Of a stretch of DNA of 64,000 nucleotides, positions 12,322 through 24,602 are shown piece after piece. The position numbers and the translations under genes are program-made. Under the pieces are notes generated by a model, which worked only from the letters and a program-made list of their open reading frames with translations, was not told where the DNA came from and made no database searches. Source of the stretch: Pilatotrama ljubarskyi (Eukaryota; Basidiomycota; Agaricomycetes; Polyporales; Polyporaceae); the NCBI GenBank assembly GCA_022385805.1, contig MU277703.1, positions 186,001-250,000 of the forward strand, given 5' to 3'. Positions within the stretch are counted from its first letter, which is position 1, and the number at the start of each line of letters is the position of its first letter.

Positions 12322-14596
12322 ATGATGTTCTCCAAGTCTCAAGCTGCCCTCGTTGCTCTGTCCATTCTCGCCGCCTCGGAGCAGGCGTACGCCCGCATTC
12401 GGTGGATGGAGCGTGACGACAAGCCTGTCTTTTTGCACCCGCGTCGCTTCGGCCAGGAGCACCCTGCAGTCATCGACAAGCTCAGCTCCGCGTGCCCTGG
12501 TCAGGTTTGCGGTAATCTTGCTGGGCAGGCCATCACTCCTCTTCTTGCTGCGCAGCCCGAGTGCTCGCAACAGGACATGGCCGACCAGATCATTGGTATG
12601 TCAAGTGCTGCACCTCTTGTTAACACAATGCTCATCGCTTCGGACAGATGCCGCCCAGCAGTTCGATGCTGCAACAAAGGCGAACATGATCGCCCTCGCC
12701 ATTGAGTACCGCCAGGCCGAGAAGAACACGCCTCCCGTAAGCTCATAATCATGCTCCTGTTCCAGCAGACTTCTCATGACGCGCCGCTTCCAGGATTTCA
12801 CGACGAACCCTCCCACGAACCGTAACTCGGTCTTCTGCCAGAAGGCACCCAAGAACTCGGAGCTGGCCGGCTTGGTCCAGGCTCAGGACCCTGCCAACGA
12901 CCCCAACCTCTTCTTCGACCCCGCCACCGGCAAGTCCGTCAAGAAGGGCGACCAGCCTAACACGTTCCCTTTCGGCACTAGCGGTTCCTCCGGCAGTTCT
13001 GCCTCTTCCGCTAGCGCGGCGTCCTCCGCTGCTGCAACCACGACTGCCAACCTCGCCGTTGCGACCGGTACCGATGACGCTTCTGAGCCCTGCGAGGTAT
13101 GAACCTTCGTCCATCTCCGTTCCAGGGTCGAGGCTGATGAATGACATAGTCTGTTGTAACTGTCACCGTGACTGCCTCCGCGACGGATGCCGCTGCGACC
13201 GCGACTGCCGCTTCGTCCTCTGCGGCAGCGGCGGCCACTAGCACGGCGGCTGCAGGCGATATTGGTGACTTCGGCTCGTGCTCTGTTCCCCAGATCGAGT
13301 TCGGCGTCGGCTTTGACAACCGCAAGGAGACCAGCTTCCAGCCCGTCGACAAGAGTGAGCACCCGTCGACCTCATGACCTCACCATGCGTCAGAACACTG
13401 ACTGTCCCTTTTTCACCCAGCCTCGTTCAACCACGGCTCTGCGCAGAACATCGACATCATCACCCAGTTCATCTGCGACACCCTCACGAACAGCTGCAAG
13501 GCCGACCAGACCGCCAAGGACACCTGCCAGAAGGCGCGCGCCGCCGCGGACACCGTGACCGCCAAGACCGGTGGCCAGGCCGACGCCTTCAACGCCGTCT
13601 TCGGCATCACCACCAAGTTTGCCGACGTCGCGTCCGTCGACGACCAGGGCAACGTCGTCGCGGGCACCGGTTCCTCCGACGCTTCCTCCTCCGACTCTGG
13701 CTCCGCTGATGCTGGCTCGTCTGACAACGCGTCCAGCGGTAGCGCTGCCGCGGGCGGTATCGGCGACTTTGGCAAGTGCTCCGTCCCCCAGATCGAGTTC
13801 GGCGTTGGCTTCGACAACCGCAAGGAGACCAGCTTCCAGCCCGTTGACAAGAGTGAGCGCTCCTCTACCTCCTCATCTTGTGCTAGTATCCTAACCGCCC
13901 TCACTCTGTAGCCTCCTTCAACCACGGCTCCGCCCAGAACATCGACATCATCACGCAGTTTATCTGCGACACCTTGACGAACTCGTGCGGTGCCGATGCG
14001 ACCGCGAAGGCGACGTGCGCCTCTGCTAAGGCCGCCGCTGACACTAAGACCGCCAAGACCGGCGCCCAGGCTGACGCCTTCAACGCTGTCTTCGGCATCA
14101 CGACCAGCTTCGCGAACGTCGCCGCCGTTGACGACCAGGGCAATGTCATTGCTGGCAGCTCGTCTGGCTCCTCTGACGCCGCGGCCACCACCACCGCTGC
14201 GGCTGCCGCTACGTCTTCCGCCTCTGCGGCTGCGACGTCTACCTCTGTAAGCATACTTCCCCGCTCTACCATCCTACGTTAGAACTGACGTGGATTGCGC
14301 AGGCGGCTGCTGCTGCCGCCGCCACCTCCGCCGCCGCCTCGAGCTCCTCTGGCAACCTCCAGACCTTCACCGGCGCGCTCGGCGGCGTGACCGCGCCCGC
14401 CGTCACCGCGAACGCGGACGGCTCCTTCCAGGTCGAGGGCAACTCGTCCTTCAAGGACCTCAACAACGCGCTCACGCGCAGCTGCGACGTCCAGCACAAC
14501 CAGTGCGCCAACGCCGCGAACGCCTCGGGGAACAAGGGCGACCTCACCGTAGCCGCCTGCGGCGACCAGCAGCAGCAGTGCGACGCTGCCCACTAA
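12322..14596 (+). CDS. Secreted Ser/Ala-rich protein with duplicated Cys domain
   Basis: A secreted or cell-wall-associated protein of unknown function. The start ATGATG at 12322 opens a signal peptide (MMFSKSQAALVALSILAAS, then EQAYA). The N-terminal part is Cys-containing (SSACPGQVCGNLAG, PECSQQDMADQII). A domain then occurs twice, each copy reading GDFG.CSVPQIEFGVGFDNR, an intron, SFNHGSAQNIDIITQFICDTL, AFNAVFGIT and VDDQGNV. The copies are separated by Ser/Ala/Gly/Thr-rich linkers that look O-glycosylated. The C-terminal domain has GNLQTFTGALGGV, LTRSCDVQHNQCANAAN and ends QQQQCDAAH. At least six introns. Related proteins are, from memory, common and unnamed in Agaricomycetes. No GPI signal or catalytic motif is visible. 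Confidence 0.82.
13261..14170 (+). repeat. Intragenic tandem duplication (~498-bp period) including an intron
   Basis: The first unit begins at 13261 (ATTGGTGACTTCGGC) and the second at 13759 (ATCGGCGACTTTGGC). The exon-intron-exon structure is repeated: both units place a ~60-bp intron right after the motif FQPVDK, the first near 13355-13420 and the second near 13853-13912. Exons are nearly identical while the introns have diverged, so the duplication happened at DNA level and selection has kept the protein. Confidence 0.85.
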
Positions 14597-15295
14597 GCGC
14601 GCGCGCGCGCGCCTTGCCGTCTTTTCTCTCTCCCTTAGGTTCCTCCGTTCCTTGCTAGACGATCCAATGCGCGTTTTACCCCCCTGCGGCGCACGAGGGT
14701 AGCGCACAGACACCAACGAGACTTGTTTCGAGGCTTGCTGGCTACCGCACATTTCCGCTTTGCGCACCCAAGCGTGGGTTGTTGAGTGCTACATACGCGT
14801 TTTTTTTCTTACTTTGTTCATTCTGCAGCGCTGTAGCACGTCCTGGATACACACCCGCTCCGACTTTGTATCTGACACTCCTTACCCTGGTCTATGAAAG
14901 AGCATACCCCTCCCCGTCCTGCTGTGCTTGCGCGGTCACACGCATGTGAGATCGACTTGAACAAATCAGGTACTCTCAGCAGCGAGAATTAGATGGAAAG
15001 ACCTCAGTACTCCGTGAGTCTCCTTGAAGCCTGCAGGCCAACACGGCGTATGCCCGTCGTGGCATGTCCCGGTAGTCAGTGCAGGCAAGGAAAGAATGAG
15101 AGGTGCGGTGATGGCCATTGCCTACTACACACATGTCCTACCTATCTACTTGTACACTACGAGTACGATATAAAACGACAGCCCAGAGCGAAAGCAAAAC
15201 GAGCGTGATTATAAGCCAAGCTGACGAAAAAGAAATAAGCCGCGACGCGACGGTCCGCGAGAAAGATACGCTAGAGATCGCCCCTCCCTTCCACT
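14597..15295. other. Intergenic region, 3' end of secreted-protein gene
   Basis: About 700 bp with no gene seen. A (GC)n tract (gcgcgcgcgcgcgc) directly follows the stop codon at 14594-14596. The rest should hold the two convergent 3' UTRs. Confidence 0.4.
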
Positions 15296-17435
15296 CTATC
15301 CACGGCGCAACAGCGCCTGGGTCCACGACCTCCCCTCGCCCTTCTCTCCCCTCTCTCGCTCCTTGTCTTCCTTCGCCCGCTCCTGTTCTCTCCTCTTCCG
15401 CGCCGCCTCTCGCTCCTTCTCCCACCTCTCGAGCTCGGCGCGCAGCTTCTCCACGCGCACCTGGTGCACCGGGTGCGTCTCGCCCATCCACTTGCGCGGC
15501 AGCAGCGACGCGAGCGCGGACGGGCGCTCGACTGTCTCCTCCGCGCGCCCGGGCGAGCACTCCGCCGTCTTCGGCGTGTCCTGGCGTTCTTCCCAGAACC
15601 GCGCCGCGTCTCGCGGGTCGAAGCCGGCGTGAGCGAGAATTCTATGAGGCAGACGGGGGGTCAGAACCGTCGGAAGCGTCGGTGGAGGAAGAGGAAGCCC
15701 ACCTTGCGGAGACGATGTCCGCCTCGACCTCCTGCTTCTGACTCGTGCAGTACTCGGACAGCTGCGAGAACTCTCCCGCGCCGACCTTGCCCACCCCAGC
15801 CAGCGCGTCATTAATGAACGGCCCGACTGCGCAATCGAACCACCGTCAGCTCAGCCCAGCCACCGGGGTCCGAACGGCGAGCGTGCGTGTACTCACAAAG
15901 CATGGTCAAGGGAAACAGGAACGCGCGCACGGCGTCCGTCACGATCGACAGCACGCTCGGCCACACGATCGAGCCCGACGAGAGCGTCTCGATGTGGTGC
16001 GAGAGCACGAGATGCGCGAGCTCGTGCGCCAACAGCGTCGCGAGCTCCGCCGTCTGCTGCTCCGTCGGCACCGGATGCGGCGGCGCCCTCGGGCCCAGCC
16101 CGAACAGCCGCGCGAGCCACGACTGCGGCTCCTGCTGCTCTGTCGCAGTCGAGGTCCCGCAGTGCCTCGAGAGTACGTCGTCCAGGAACCCGGAGAAGAC
16201 GACGATCCCGCCGCCGCCGTCGGGGCCGAACCCGTACGAGAACGCGTTGGACGCGTCCGGCTTGTCGATCACGAGCAGTGAATACGGCGGGCCCGCAATG
16301 ACGTGCGGCGCGGGCGGGCACGTCCGCGCGCAGGTCATCTCTGCGAACCGCCGGAGCTGGTCGGACGCGCGAGGGCGCGGGCGCAGGGGGTAGTCAGCGG
16401 GCGGGGGGAGGGGGATATCGTCGGGCCCGACGTCCATCCAGTGCGGGCAGAGCTCCGCTTCGCGCGCGAGCACGGGAATGGCGGCTTCGAGGCGGCGGAG
16501 CGTGTCGCGCACCCATTGGAGGCGCCAGTCCGTGGGCGGGATGATGTTGGGCGGGCCGTCTGTACAGGAGAGGATCTCGCCTACGGCGCGGTACCAGCCG
16601 GGGCCTGCAAGCTGCGCGGCTATGTCTTCCTCCTCCTCTGGAGATAGCAGGATGATTCTCCACCTAGAGCACAAAGGGGATATGAGACACCGCGCTTTTC
16701 AGGGTCAGTGGAGTCCTGAGGACGGTCTTACCTGCCTGTCAACGGTGTGCGCTCCAAGCTGGCGATGATGGTCGCCCAGAATATGATGATAGGGATGAAG
16801 ATGAGGATGTGGAAGAGGATGGTCTGGCGGCGGATGCTCTGGAGCATGTCCTCCTTCTTCTCTACGAGGTGGGGGATCTTGTGCTCGTCGGCGATGCGGA
16901 TGAGCTTTTTGGAGCGCATGTTGTGGAGAAGGATGACGGGGACGAAGGTGAGGCCGACGCGGGCGGCCATGCGGGCGACCTCGAGCGCGGTGGAGGACTG
17001 GGGGTCAATGCAGCCGAGAGAGGTCAGTCCGTGGGTCCATGCGGGAGAATGAGGGCTGCTCACTTTCAGCAACCCGACTAGGATGGGTATAGGGTTCATT
17101 TCGTTCCTCCGGGTCGAGTGGAACGCTCTTGCATGGCCGACTGGTGGTAGCCCAGCTGGCAGCCGCCGAGCATGGTTGGTCGTCCCTACGACGAACAGCG
17201 TGCGCGCGCGCGTTAGACTAGGAGGGGGCTCGCGGAACGTGTGGGCTGTTCTCGATGGCGCAGGAGCCCCCGAGCTGCCAGATGCAATCGGACCATCGTG
17301 TCCAGGGTGGTAGGGGATGCTGGAGGTGGCTACATGGTGTGCCGACCTAGCCGATGCGCGCAGACCAGGAGGAGACGAGGAGGGAGTGCACGAACGGGGC
17401 GAGGGGTGAGCAGCGCGGAGAGCGGAGCGCAACAT
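15296..17435 (-). CDS. OMA1: Mitochondrial M48 metalloprotease (OMA1-type)
   Basis: Zinc peptidase of the mitochondrial inner membrane, related to Oma1, which acts in membrane-protein quality control and stress-activated cleavage. The start at 17435 opens an Arg/Ser-rich presequence, with a likely cleavage region near HARAFHSTRR. A hydrophobic segment FHILIFIPIIIFWATIIASL precedes RTPLTGR/WRIILLSPEEEEDIA, the junction typical of the family. The catalytic motif is HELAHLVLSHH (HExxH, near 16010-16040). After an intron the third zinc ligand appears in EVEADIVSARILAHAGFDP. The C-terminal tail is long, basic and Glu-rich. The gene has about four introns and lies head-to-tail with SVF1, ~270 bp apart. 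Confidence 0.88.
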
Positions 17436-17702
17436 AGCACATCGTTGTGCAGAAGGAGGCGAGCAGGGAGGGGAGGAGAGAGGATGGCCCCTGGCAGTGG
17501 CAGTGGGCGGATGAGCATCGCTCGCTTCTCGATCTCCGACTCATCCTGCCAGATTGACGCGCCAGCTGCTGCTGTGCCCGGCATGGCCACCCAAATGTTT
17601 TCCCGCGCATCCCTCGCCCTCGGCGCCGCTCCTCCGAGTCGTCTCTCAGGCTGCATTCCACACCAGCGTACTCTACACTGCATCCCCCAGCATTCTGGTA
17701 TA

Positions 17703-19197
17703 CTACGAGATGAACGTCGCCTCGTTGTACAGCGTCCCCTCCACCTCCACCTTGTCCGACACTCCCGGGATGATCCCACCAGGGACATTGACGTGAAGCG
17801 TCGCAGGGTTCTGCCACTGCGCGTCCCACCATGCATCAGTAAACGCATCCCCTTATCCAGAAACTGCGCACGAACCTGGTAGATGTACGGCTTCGTGCCC
17901 GCAACGTAGTTCACCATCGTCTTGATCACGTACGGGATCTCCGCAAGCACGTCCACCTTCTCCACCAGACCCTTGTACGCCTCCGGCGGCCCCACATCGA
18001 CTGTGAGCGTCCCGTCTATCGGGCCCTGCGCCTCGGGCAGCAGCGACGGTCCCGCCCATCGGTACACGAGCTCCGTAGGGGCATCATACCCGGTCTCCTG
18101 GTCACGCGCCGTCTTCGAATGGACCGCCCGCGAGATGACCCCAGCACTCGCCGCGGGCTCCTCGTCCGGCCACTTCGTCTCCGCCGTCACCGCCGCGAGC
18201 TTCCCGCCCAGCACGAGCGAGCCCACGCTCACCGTCACAAACCCGGAGCCCGCGCCCTTGCGCCCGTACGCGTCCGTCGTCGTAAAGTCCATCAGCACCG
18301 CCGACACGCCCCCGTGCTGCTCGCTCTGGAAGTGCGCAAAGTTCCACCGCGCGGCGACCAGGTTCGGGCGCATGCCCTGGATCGCGTGCACGAACATCCC
18401 CGAGCCCTTCACGGGCACCGCCCGCCCGTTGTGCACAAGCATCCCCGTCGCCTGCGTCCGCGGCCAGAACCGGTGCACGACGTACCCCTCCGCGTTCTTC
18501 GGGTCGGGCCCAAAGTACGAGAACCCGCCGGTCGGGCCCTTGCCGACCTTGAAGCCGGGCACGGACGCGGGGCGCGCGACGTCGAGCGTGATCTGCAGGT
18601 CGTCCCCGAGGTTCGCGGTGATCGTGTACGACTCGGGCGTGTCGCTGCCCGGCTTCGACTTGTGCGTGATCGAGAACTGGTCCGCCTTGCTCGAACGCTT
18701 ATCGAGCCCCGGCGGCGGGGTGACGAAGTTCGAGACGTTGATCGACTTCCACGTCTTCTCCTTCGTGGTCGGGTTGTATATCTTGCACGTAAACTGGATC
18801 GTAGGGTACCACACGCTACGTACACAAGGAAAGGGGAATGTAACATATCAGCAAGGCGGCAATAGAGGGCGAGATCGAGATGCGAGGAGAGACTCACCCG
18901 ACCGCCGAGTGGATAACTTGGCACATCATCGATGTCCCATCCTCGAAGAAGTGGTAGAACGTCTGCGTCTCGACCGCGAACCCGCCCGGGCACGCCCACT
19001 CAGTGTCCTTGGACTCGAGCTCGCCAAAGAGCTCCGACGGCGGGTGCGCCGACGAGACGGGGTGGAAGTTTGGCGCGTTCGGGTCGACCGGCGGCGCGGT
19101 GCTGCACAACGCAACTCGTGGGTGAGCATCGCTGCAGAAACACACGTCAGGAGATGAATGTCGGGCGCGACACTCACGAGAAAATTGAGGAGAACAT
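17703..19197 (-). CDS. SVF1: Survival factor 1 (Svf1 family)
   Basis: Svf1 supports sphingolipid handling and survival under oxidative stress in yeast and has a lipocalin-like fold. The start at 19197 (MFSSIFS, split by a GTGAGT intron) continues PPVDPNAPNFHPV. The core carries ESKDTEWACPGGFAVETQTF, HFFEDGTSMMCQVIHSAVG, then WYPTIQFTCKIYN, KTWKSINVSNFVTPPPGLDKR, SYTITANLGDDLQI and HRFWPRTQATG. The last intron lies between YIYQ and WQNPATLHVNVPGG; the protein ends YNEATFIS with the stop at 17703. If the last intron is not removed the frame runs on into unrelated sequence to 17330, so the end depends on that intron. Confidence 0.9.
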
Positions 19198-19577
19198 GGT
19201 GGTTGCGAATCGACCTGCAGGATCAGTCGCCGCGACGAGGGGGTGAACCAGGGTGCACCTTTAGGTGCGCTCTCCATTAATATGATTACGCTTACGCTTG
19301 ACGACTCACGTAATTAGCCCCTCGCTACTATCCGGCCCGATATGGCAAGACGTTCAAGCTCAAGGTTCAGTCTTGCCCGAGTCCTCTCGCGCTCTCGCTG
19401 CGCCTTCGTTCCGAGTCCCGACTAGTCTTTATCTCTCGGAACGATTTCCCCCACCTTTGGGGGCTCGGCAATTGCCAGGTCACATGCATGGCGCTAAAGG
19501 GGTGACGCGTCAACAGTCGTCAACAACGCGTGGCGCAGAAGCGCTGGGCACTCCAGTCGTCGCGTCCACTGCCCGTG

Positions 19578-20197
19578 NNNNNNNNNNNNNNNNNNNNNNN
19601 NNNNNNNNNNNNNNNNNNNNNNNNNNNNNNNNNNNNNNNNNNNNNNNNNNNNNNNNNNNNNNNNNNNNNNNNNNNNNNNNNNNNNNNNNNNNNNNNNNNN
19701 NNNNNNNNNNNNNNNNNNNNNNNNNNNNNNNNNNNNNNNNNNNNNNNNNNNNNNNNNNNNNNNNNNNNNNNNNNNNNNNNNNNNNNNNNNNNNNNNNNNN
19801 NNNNNNNNNNNNNNNNNNNNNNNNNNNNNNNNNNNNNNNNNNNNNNNNNNNNNNNNNNNNNNNNNNNNNNNNNNNNNNNNNNNNNNNNNNNNNNNNNNNN
19901 NNNNNNNNNNNNNNNNNNNNNNNNNNNNNNNNNNNNNNNNNNNNNNNNNNNNNNNNNNNNNNNNNNNNNNNNNNNNNNNNNNNNNNNNNNNNNNNNNNNN
20001 NNNNNNNNNNNNNNNNNNNNNNNNNNNNNNNNNNNNNNNNNNNNNNNNNNNNNNNNNNNNNNNNNNNNNNNNNNNNNNNNNNNNNNNNNNNNNNNNNNNN
20101 NNNNNNNNNNNNNNNNNNNNNNNNNNNNNNNNNNNNNNNNNNNNNNNNNNNNNNNNNNNNNNNNNNNNNNNNNNNNNNNNNNNNNNNNNNNNNNNNN
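19578..20197. other. Assembly gap (620 N)
   Basis: 620 consecutive undetermined bases between SVF1 and the DUF6534 gene. Open frames crossing it are artefacts. The flanks (19198-19577 and 20198-20965) show no recognisable gene. The gap could hide a repeat. Confidence 0.99.
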
Positions 20198-20965
20198 GCC
20201 AAAAGCACGTAGGTCTGCTGACTGTCCGAGCACTCTCATTGGTTCACGAACAGTTTTAGCGCCGAAAAGCAGAGTCCGTCCCCAAAGGTCGGGTAAACAG
20301 CGCGTAGAAGAGCAGACCCTTATAGAAAATAGATCGACTGTCATCTATATCTTTAAGGGGCGGCAACGGAGACTAAGTCCCGACCTGCGCGAAGGTTATT
20401 CAGTACGTGCCGGTGAGAACAGGAAGCAATTGCGCGTGAGGGCGCGATGACAGATATATTGCGGATGTGCGCAGCCGGTCTGCAGCGGCCTGCGCACTTC
20501 ACCCGCTGACCGACTGTCAGTGCTTGGCTGAAGGTTCGGAATCTGGCCCCTACACAAGCACAAGTACCTGTAGGCTGCGCCTCCAGTAACAGGTAAAACA
20601 TACGGCGACTCGACTGACCTATGTAATACTCCGCACCATTCTACAGAAATACGGTAGCAGCGGTTCTCTGGGTCGTGTGCACTTTGTTGAGTCCCTGGAC
20701 GCCCTCCGCAGCGCAGATGTAGTCAAGCTCGCTGCGCCTGGGTGCCTGACTGCATTCATGGGCGCATCATGCACTGCGCATCGCACTGGCCCCTCGACCA
20801 AGTGACCTTTTCCATACAGGCCCAATCCCCTGAGCCTCTTCCTGCGCCCGCATCCACTCATGTACTTCGCCGCAGCGCGACGCCACACAACGGTACGTAG
20901 GGGCATTCGTCTTAATCCAGGTTTTTCGCTACCTACGGAGGCAAGAGTCCATATTCTTAGATCCG

Positions 20966-22985
20966 TCAATGCTCAGGCGGCCCCGACAAGCTCGTCTTCA
21001 CCGGCTCCCAGTCGCGCAGACTCGACGCGCCCTCGTCCACCTCTTCGAGGTGCTCGTGATGGCTGCGCGGCCTCCGGTACACCTCCTTGATCCCCTCGTC
21101 GTCGTCGTCCTCGAACGCGACGCTGGAGCTGTGCTGGATGGCGAGCACGATGTCTGGCGGTCGAGACTGCTAGGCAAGTATCAGAGCAGGTCGGGAAGTC
21201 TTCTGAAGCGAGAGGAGACGTACCGCGCCATCCCATACGCGTTGCTTCGAAGAGACGTTGGATATGCTCGTTAGACGGGGTAAGGATACGTGGCCGATGC
21301 GTTCCGCCTGTATTCGTAGGCTCTCCCGGGCGTTCAGCGTCGCCAGTAAGGATACAGAGTATACTGCAAGATTGAGGTGAGCGGGCACCCTTGCTGAACA
21401 ATGCAACGGAGTAGGCGGGAACGCACATCGAGCACCAATGTAGTAGAACATCACGTAGATCGAGGTGGTAGGAAGGATGGCGACCTGCGGCATTCCCATC
21501 AGACGTCTTGAGCACTCCGCGAGAGTACGAACGTGCCCACCGCAATAAGCGACAAGACCGCGCAGAAACTGCGATCCGGGAGTCAGAGCTGAAAGTGGTA
21601 AGCGAGATATTTGCGCTCACCTTGTGAGTAAGCCCGTGTTTATGGTGTACAGCACCTGGTGGCGAACGTCAGATCTCCAGGAACAACGCGTCCATACCGC
21701 GAGAGCTCTCATACCAGCTTGTTGATTAGTCGATTCGCACTGCGCATTGGAGAGAGCGGTATTCATCGCGGGAGGGGTAGTCTTCAGAGGTTGGTAACTC
21801 ACCCTGCAGAGCCGGTGCGAGACATAGCCAGGAGGACCACTAATGTACCAGATAGGAGCACATCCGTAAACGCAGTGATCGAGCTCAGAGCAATGTCAAG
21901 ATGCTACGAGCGGGCGTTCAACCGGGACAGACGGTCGAGTGAGGCGATCCACGTACGCTGAGCCCTATGTAATCCTGCACATTGTCCGTCATTATGCTGA
22001 AGGGTATGTGGGTCAGCAACACTGGAAACGGAAGGCACGTGCTAGCGTGCAGCGTACCTCTTGATGAATAGAGCTAGAGGGCGGAGGCGCATACGACTTC
22101 AGCGGTGATCATCGGAGAGCGATGTCATGTCGCACGCACCGAACGCAAGCCCTGAGAAACGTATCACTTGTTCAGCCTCTATGTGCATCCGAGGAGTCAA
22201 ACACAGACAGGATCATACCAAAATCTCCCAAGACGAAGGTGACCTAGAATATATATCTCAGCTTGCGTTCAAGCTCGTCTGAGAACGAGACATACCAGCA
22301 GCGCCGCCAGGTACCGACTTTGGCTCACTGTGTCCATTGTCAGTGCGAGACATGCTTTTTGTCGTGAACGCGACTACGAACGCGTCCATATACGATATGC
22401 GTAGAAACTACGGTGAAGGCACACTCCGTGAGTATGTCGAGTCACGAGGTGGAGACGGTACTCACGCTTGAATCGTCACAATTGCACAGGCCTGCAACAG
22501 CGTCAGGGCCGAAAGCTCTCCCTTACCGAGTCGGTCGTTAGAACACCCACGTTACAAAGGAGCTGGACCTGAGCGATTCCAATTCAGTCGGCAGGCACGC
22601 GGACAGATGCTGACAGACGCACGTTTGATTCCCTGCACGAAGAGCGCGCTGTTGGAGGCGAACTTGTCGCGTTATTTGACGAACGACTCACCAAGGGAGT
22701 AGAGTCGGACCCAAAGCCTCGACTTGCTTGAGCACGAGGTATATCCACACTGCGGCGCGTCTGTGAGGACACCGTCACTAGATGGCAGAGGCAGGACTGA
22801 CTGGTCGCTAAGTACAGGACGAGATGGAATGCGTCAAAGGTCCACACGAGGGCCACCTGCGCGGATGTGAGCTGCCTCGCTCATCAACGTTGTTTGGTTG
22901 CACGCACGAGCATTTTGAGGAACCTCCGGTCACGGGGATAGTGCTTGTAGTACCACACCATCTGGGCGGTCGAGACTGTTCTCAT
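20966..22985 (-). CDS. DUF6534-type multi-pass membrane protein (5' end uncertain)
   Basis: An Agaricomycete-expanded integral membrane protein of unknown function. Minus-strand exons read in order TVSTAQMVWYYKHYPRDRRF (22902-22985), VALVWTFDAFHLVLYLATSQ (near 22800-22860), AAVWIYLVLKQVEALGPTLL (near 22690-22750), several short hydrophobic exons, then the diagnostic C-terminal VYSVSLLATLNARESLR. The tail reads PPDIVLAIQHSSSVAFEDDD and is acidic and cytosolic-looking, with the stop at 20966. The order WYY.HYPRD, WTFDAFHL and LLATLNAR matches DUF6534. The first TM exon should lie between 23000 and 23900, but I could not place it; this gene may be 5'-decayed. Confidence 0.68.
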
Positions 22986-24554
22986 CGTGAGTGGCTGGGT
23001 AGCATCCGGGGCGAGACATGGAGCGCACCTCCAAAGAGGCTTGGGCGAAACGCCAGGTCAATTCGACTAGGGACACCTCATGTCCTCGCGGCTCACCTCG
23101 CGGTCACCGCCAGACCTATAAGGGTCATACCGATCCTGTACCAATGGTGAGGCTTCGTAGGGCAGACTCAAAGAACGCTGCGTACGTTACGTCAAAGAAG
23201 GCATACGGATTGACCGCGATAGCCATCGCGAACGGGCATGAGCGAGGCTCCCCGCGGGCAGCGCGAAAAGGAACGGGGGAAGGGGCTGGACTTCTCAACA
23301 GGCGCTTGACGATCCCACCTAGGCTGCATGACTTTATGGCCCTCGCGGGTGCAGAAGCACGCCGGCCTTCGATTTCTAGTGCGGTAGCCTGGGAGCAATC
23401 CATCACCACGGCGCTTGCCGGCTCCTACGTATATAATCCGACCCGAGGACGGGGACGAGGTTGCGGTACGACTCCCTCGCATCTCGCAGTGGCAACCCGC
23501 AGCAATTGTCGACATGTCGCAAGGTCCCATTGGTATCGTCAGGCTCAACCAACGAGCTGGCTTGTAGAGTACCTCCGCGAAGCTCCGCTGGAGTGAATAC
23601 TACAGCGAGACGGCATGGCGAAATCATACTCTCTGCCGGTAACCCTAATGCCTTGATCAGGCTCCAAGGGCTTCGGAGACTGTCGCTCGCGTGTGAGGTC
23701 TGACTGCATATCCGTAAGGTAATCTGTGAGATCCACAGTCCAGCTCGGGAACAGTTGCAGAGTTACGTACCGTGCTTGCATAGCGGGTGCTGCCCATAAG
23801 CAGCCTACCCCCGCTGGTCGCAAGGGGTCCGGGCCATGGCATGCAGCATCCCCGCCCACATGGGCACCCAAGAAGGTGCGAAATACAATGCCGTAAGTGT
23901 ACGCGAGGGGTACGTAAGATGGCACTGTCGTTGATTGGCCGAGAGAAGTATCCGTGTGGATGGGCCCGGAGGAACTGTGGGATCGTTGGGGTCAGACGAC
24001 CTTCAAGCCCGATATTACAGCCCAGCACAGTCGCGGCCTATCGCTACGATGTCAACGACGAGTACTGCGGCGAGTCGTAGTGACTGCTCCTGATAGCATG
24101 AGCACCGTATGTCGAGAAGGAGCTCATGAATTGCTACGCACGTCTACCGGGTCACAGGCGAACTAAACTTGAAATGATCAGCTCGTGATTTCCCGTTGGC
24201 CACTAATGCTGCTTAGTACTTGTCAGATGTGGTGGAGAGTGCAGTGTATGCTTCAGTAGAATCCTCAGTACATGTTCACTGGCATATGCACTGGGCGAAG
24301 GTCCGCGGTGTTCCACTGTTCGAAGAGAGACAAGTTAAAATGTACATGTTAAGAAGGCACGAGCACGTGCATTACTATGCCCCAGTAAGAACTTCAACTT
24401 CCCGCACTTATGGGATTCGGGGTCTGCGTGGAAACTCGTGAGGTTCGGCGTCCTCGTTGTGCTTGCACTTGGTGACGTCTGCCCAGGGGAGACCAGGCTG
24501 GCAGGCCCATCCGACGGACTCCGACCTTTGTCCAGTGCGCTGGGCACCGAAATC
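22986..24554. other. Anonymous region upstream of the DUF6534 gene
   Basis: Expected to contain the missing first exon of the DUF6534 gene. Minus-strand pieces such as TYGIVFRTFLGAHVGG (near 23850-23900) are weakly like the first helix of that family but do not splice cleanly to the next exon. Nothing else was recognised. Confidence 0.3.
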
Positions 24555-24573
24555 TCCTTCAAACCGGGATCGA
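24555..24573 (-). repeat. Fragment resembling the 3' end of tRNA-Tyr
   Basis: tccttcaaaccgggatcga here matches the discriminator/acceptor/T-arm part of the neighbouring tRNA-Tyr (24603-24621, tccttcgagccgggatcga) with two mismatches, in the same orientation and 48 bp further 3'. It looks like a partial tandem copy or decayed tRNA tail. Confidence 0.5.
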
Positions 24574-24602
24574 TCTGGCCACACACCCTCACCGCCAAAA
24601 AG

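Noticed and set aside
13413..13925. Minus-strand open frame of 170 codons inside the secreted-protein gene
   Set aside because: Antisense shadow of GC-rich repeat exons. It reads through both duplicated units and carries no family motif.
17330..17702. Extension of SVF1 beyond the last intron to 17330
   Set aside because: The read-through frame is Arg-rich and unlike the family, whereas splicing YIYQ to WQNPATLHV gives the expected family ending.
17922..19157. Plus-strand open frame of 411 codons
   Set aside because: It is the antisense of SVF1, whose minus-strand reading matches a known family from end to end.
19298..20450. Long open frames crossing the N block on both strands
   Set aside because: They consist almost wholly of undetermined bases; the sequenced flanks show no coding signal.
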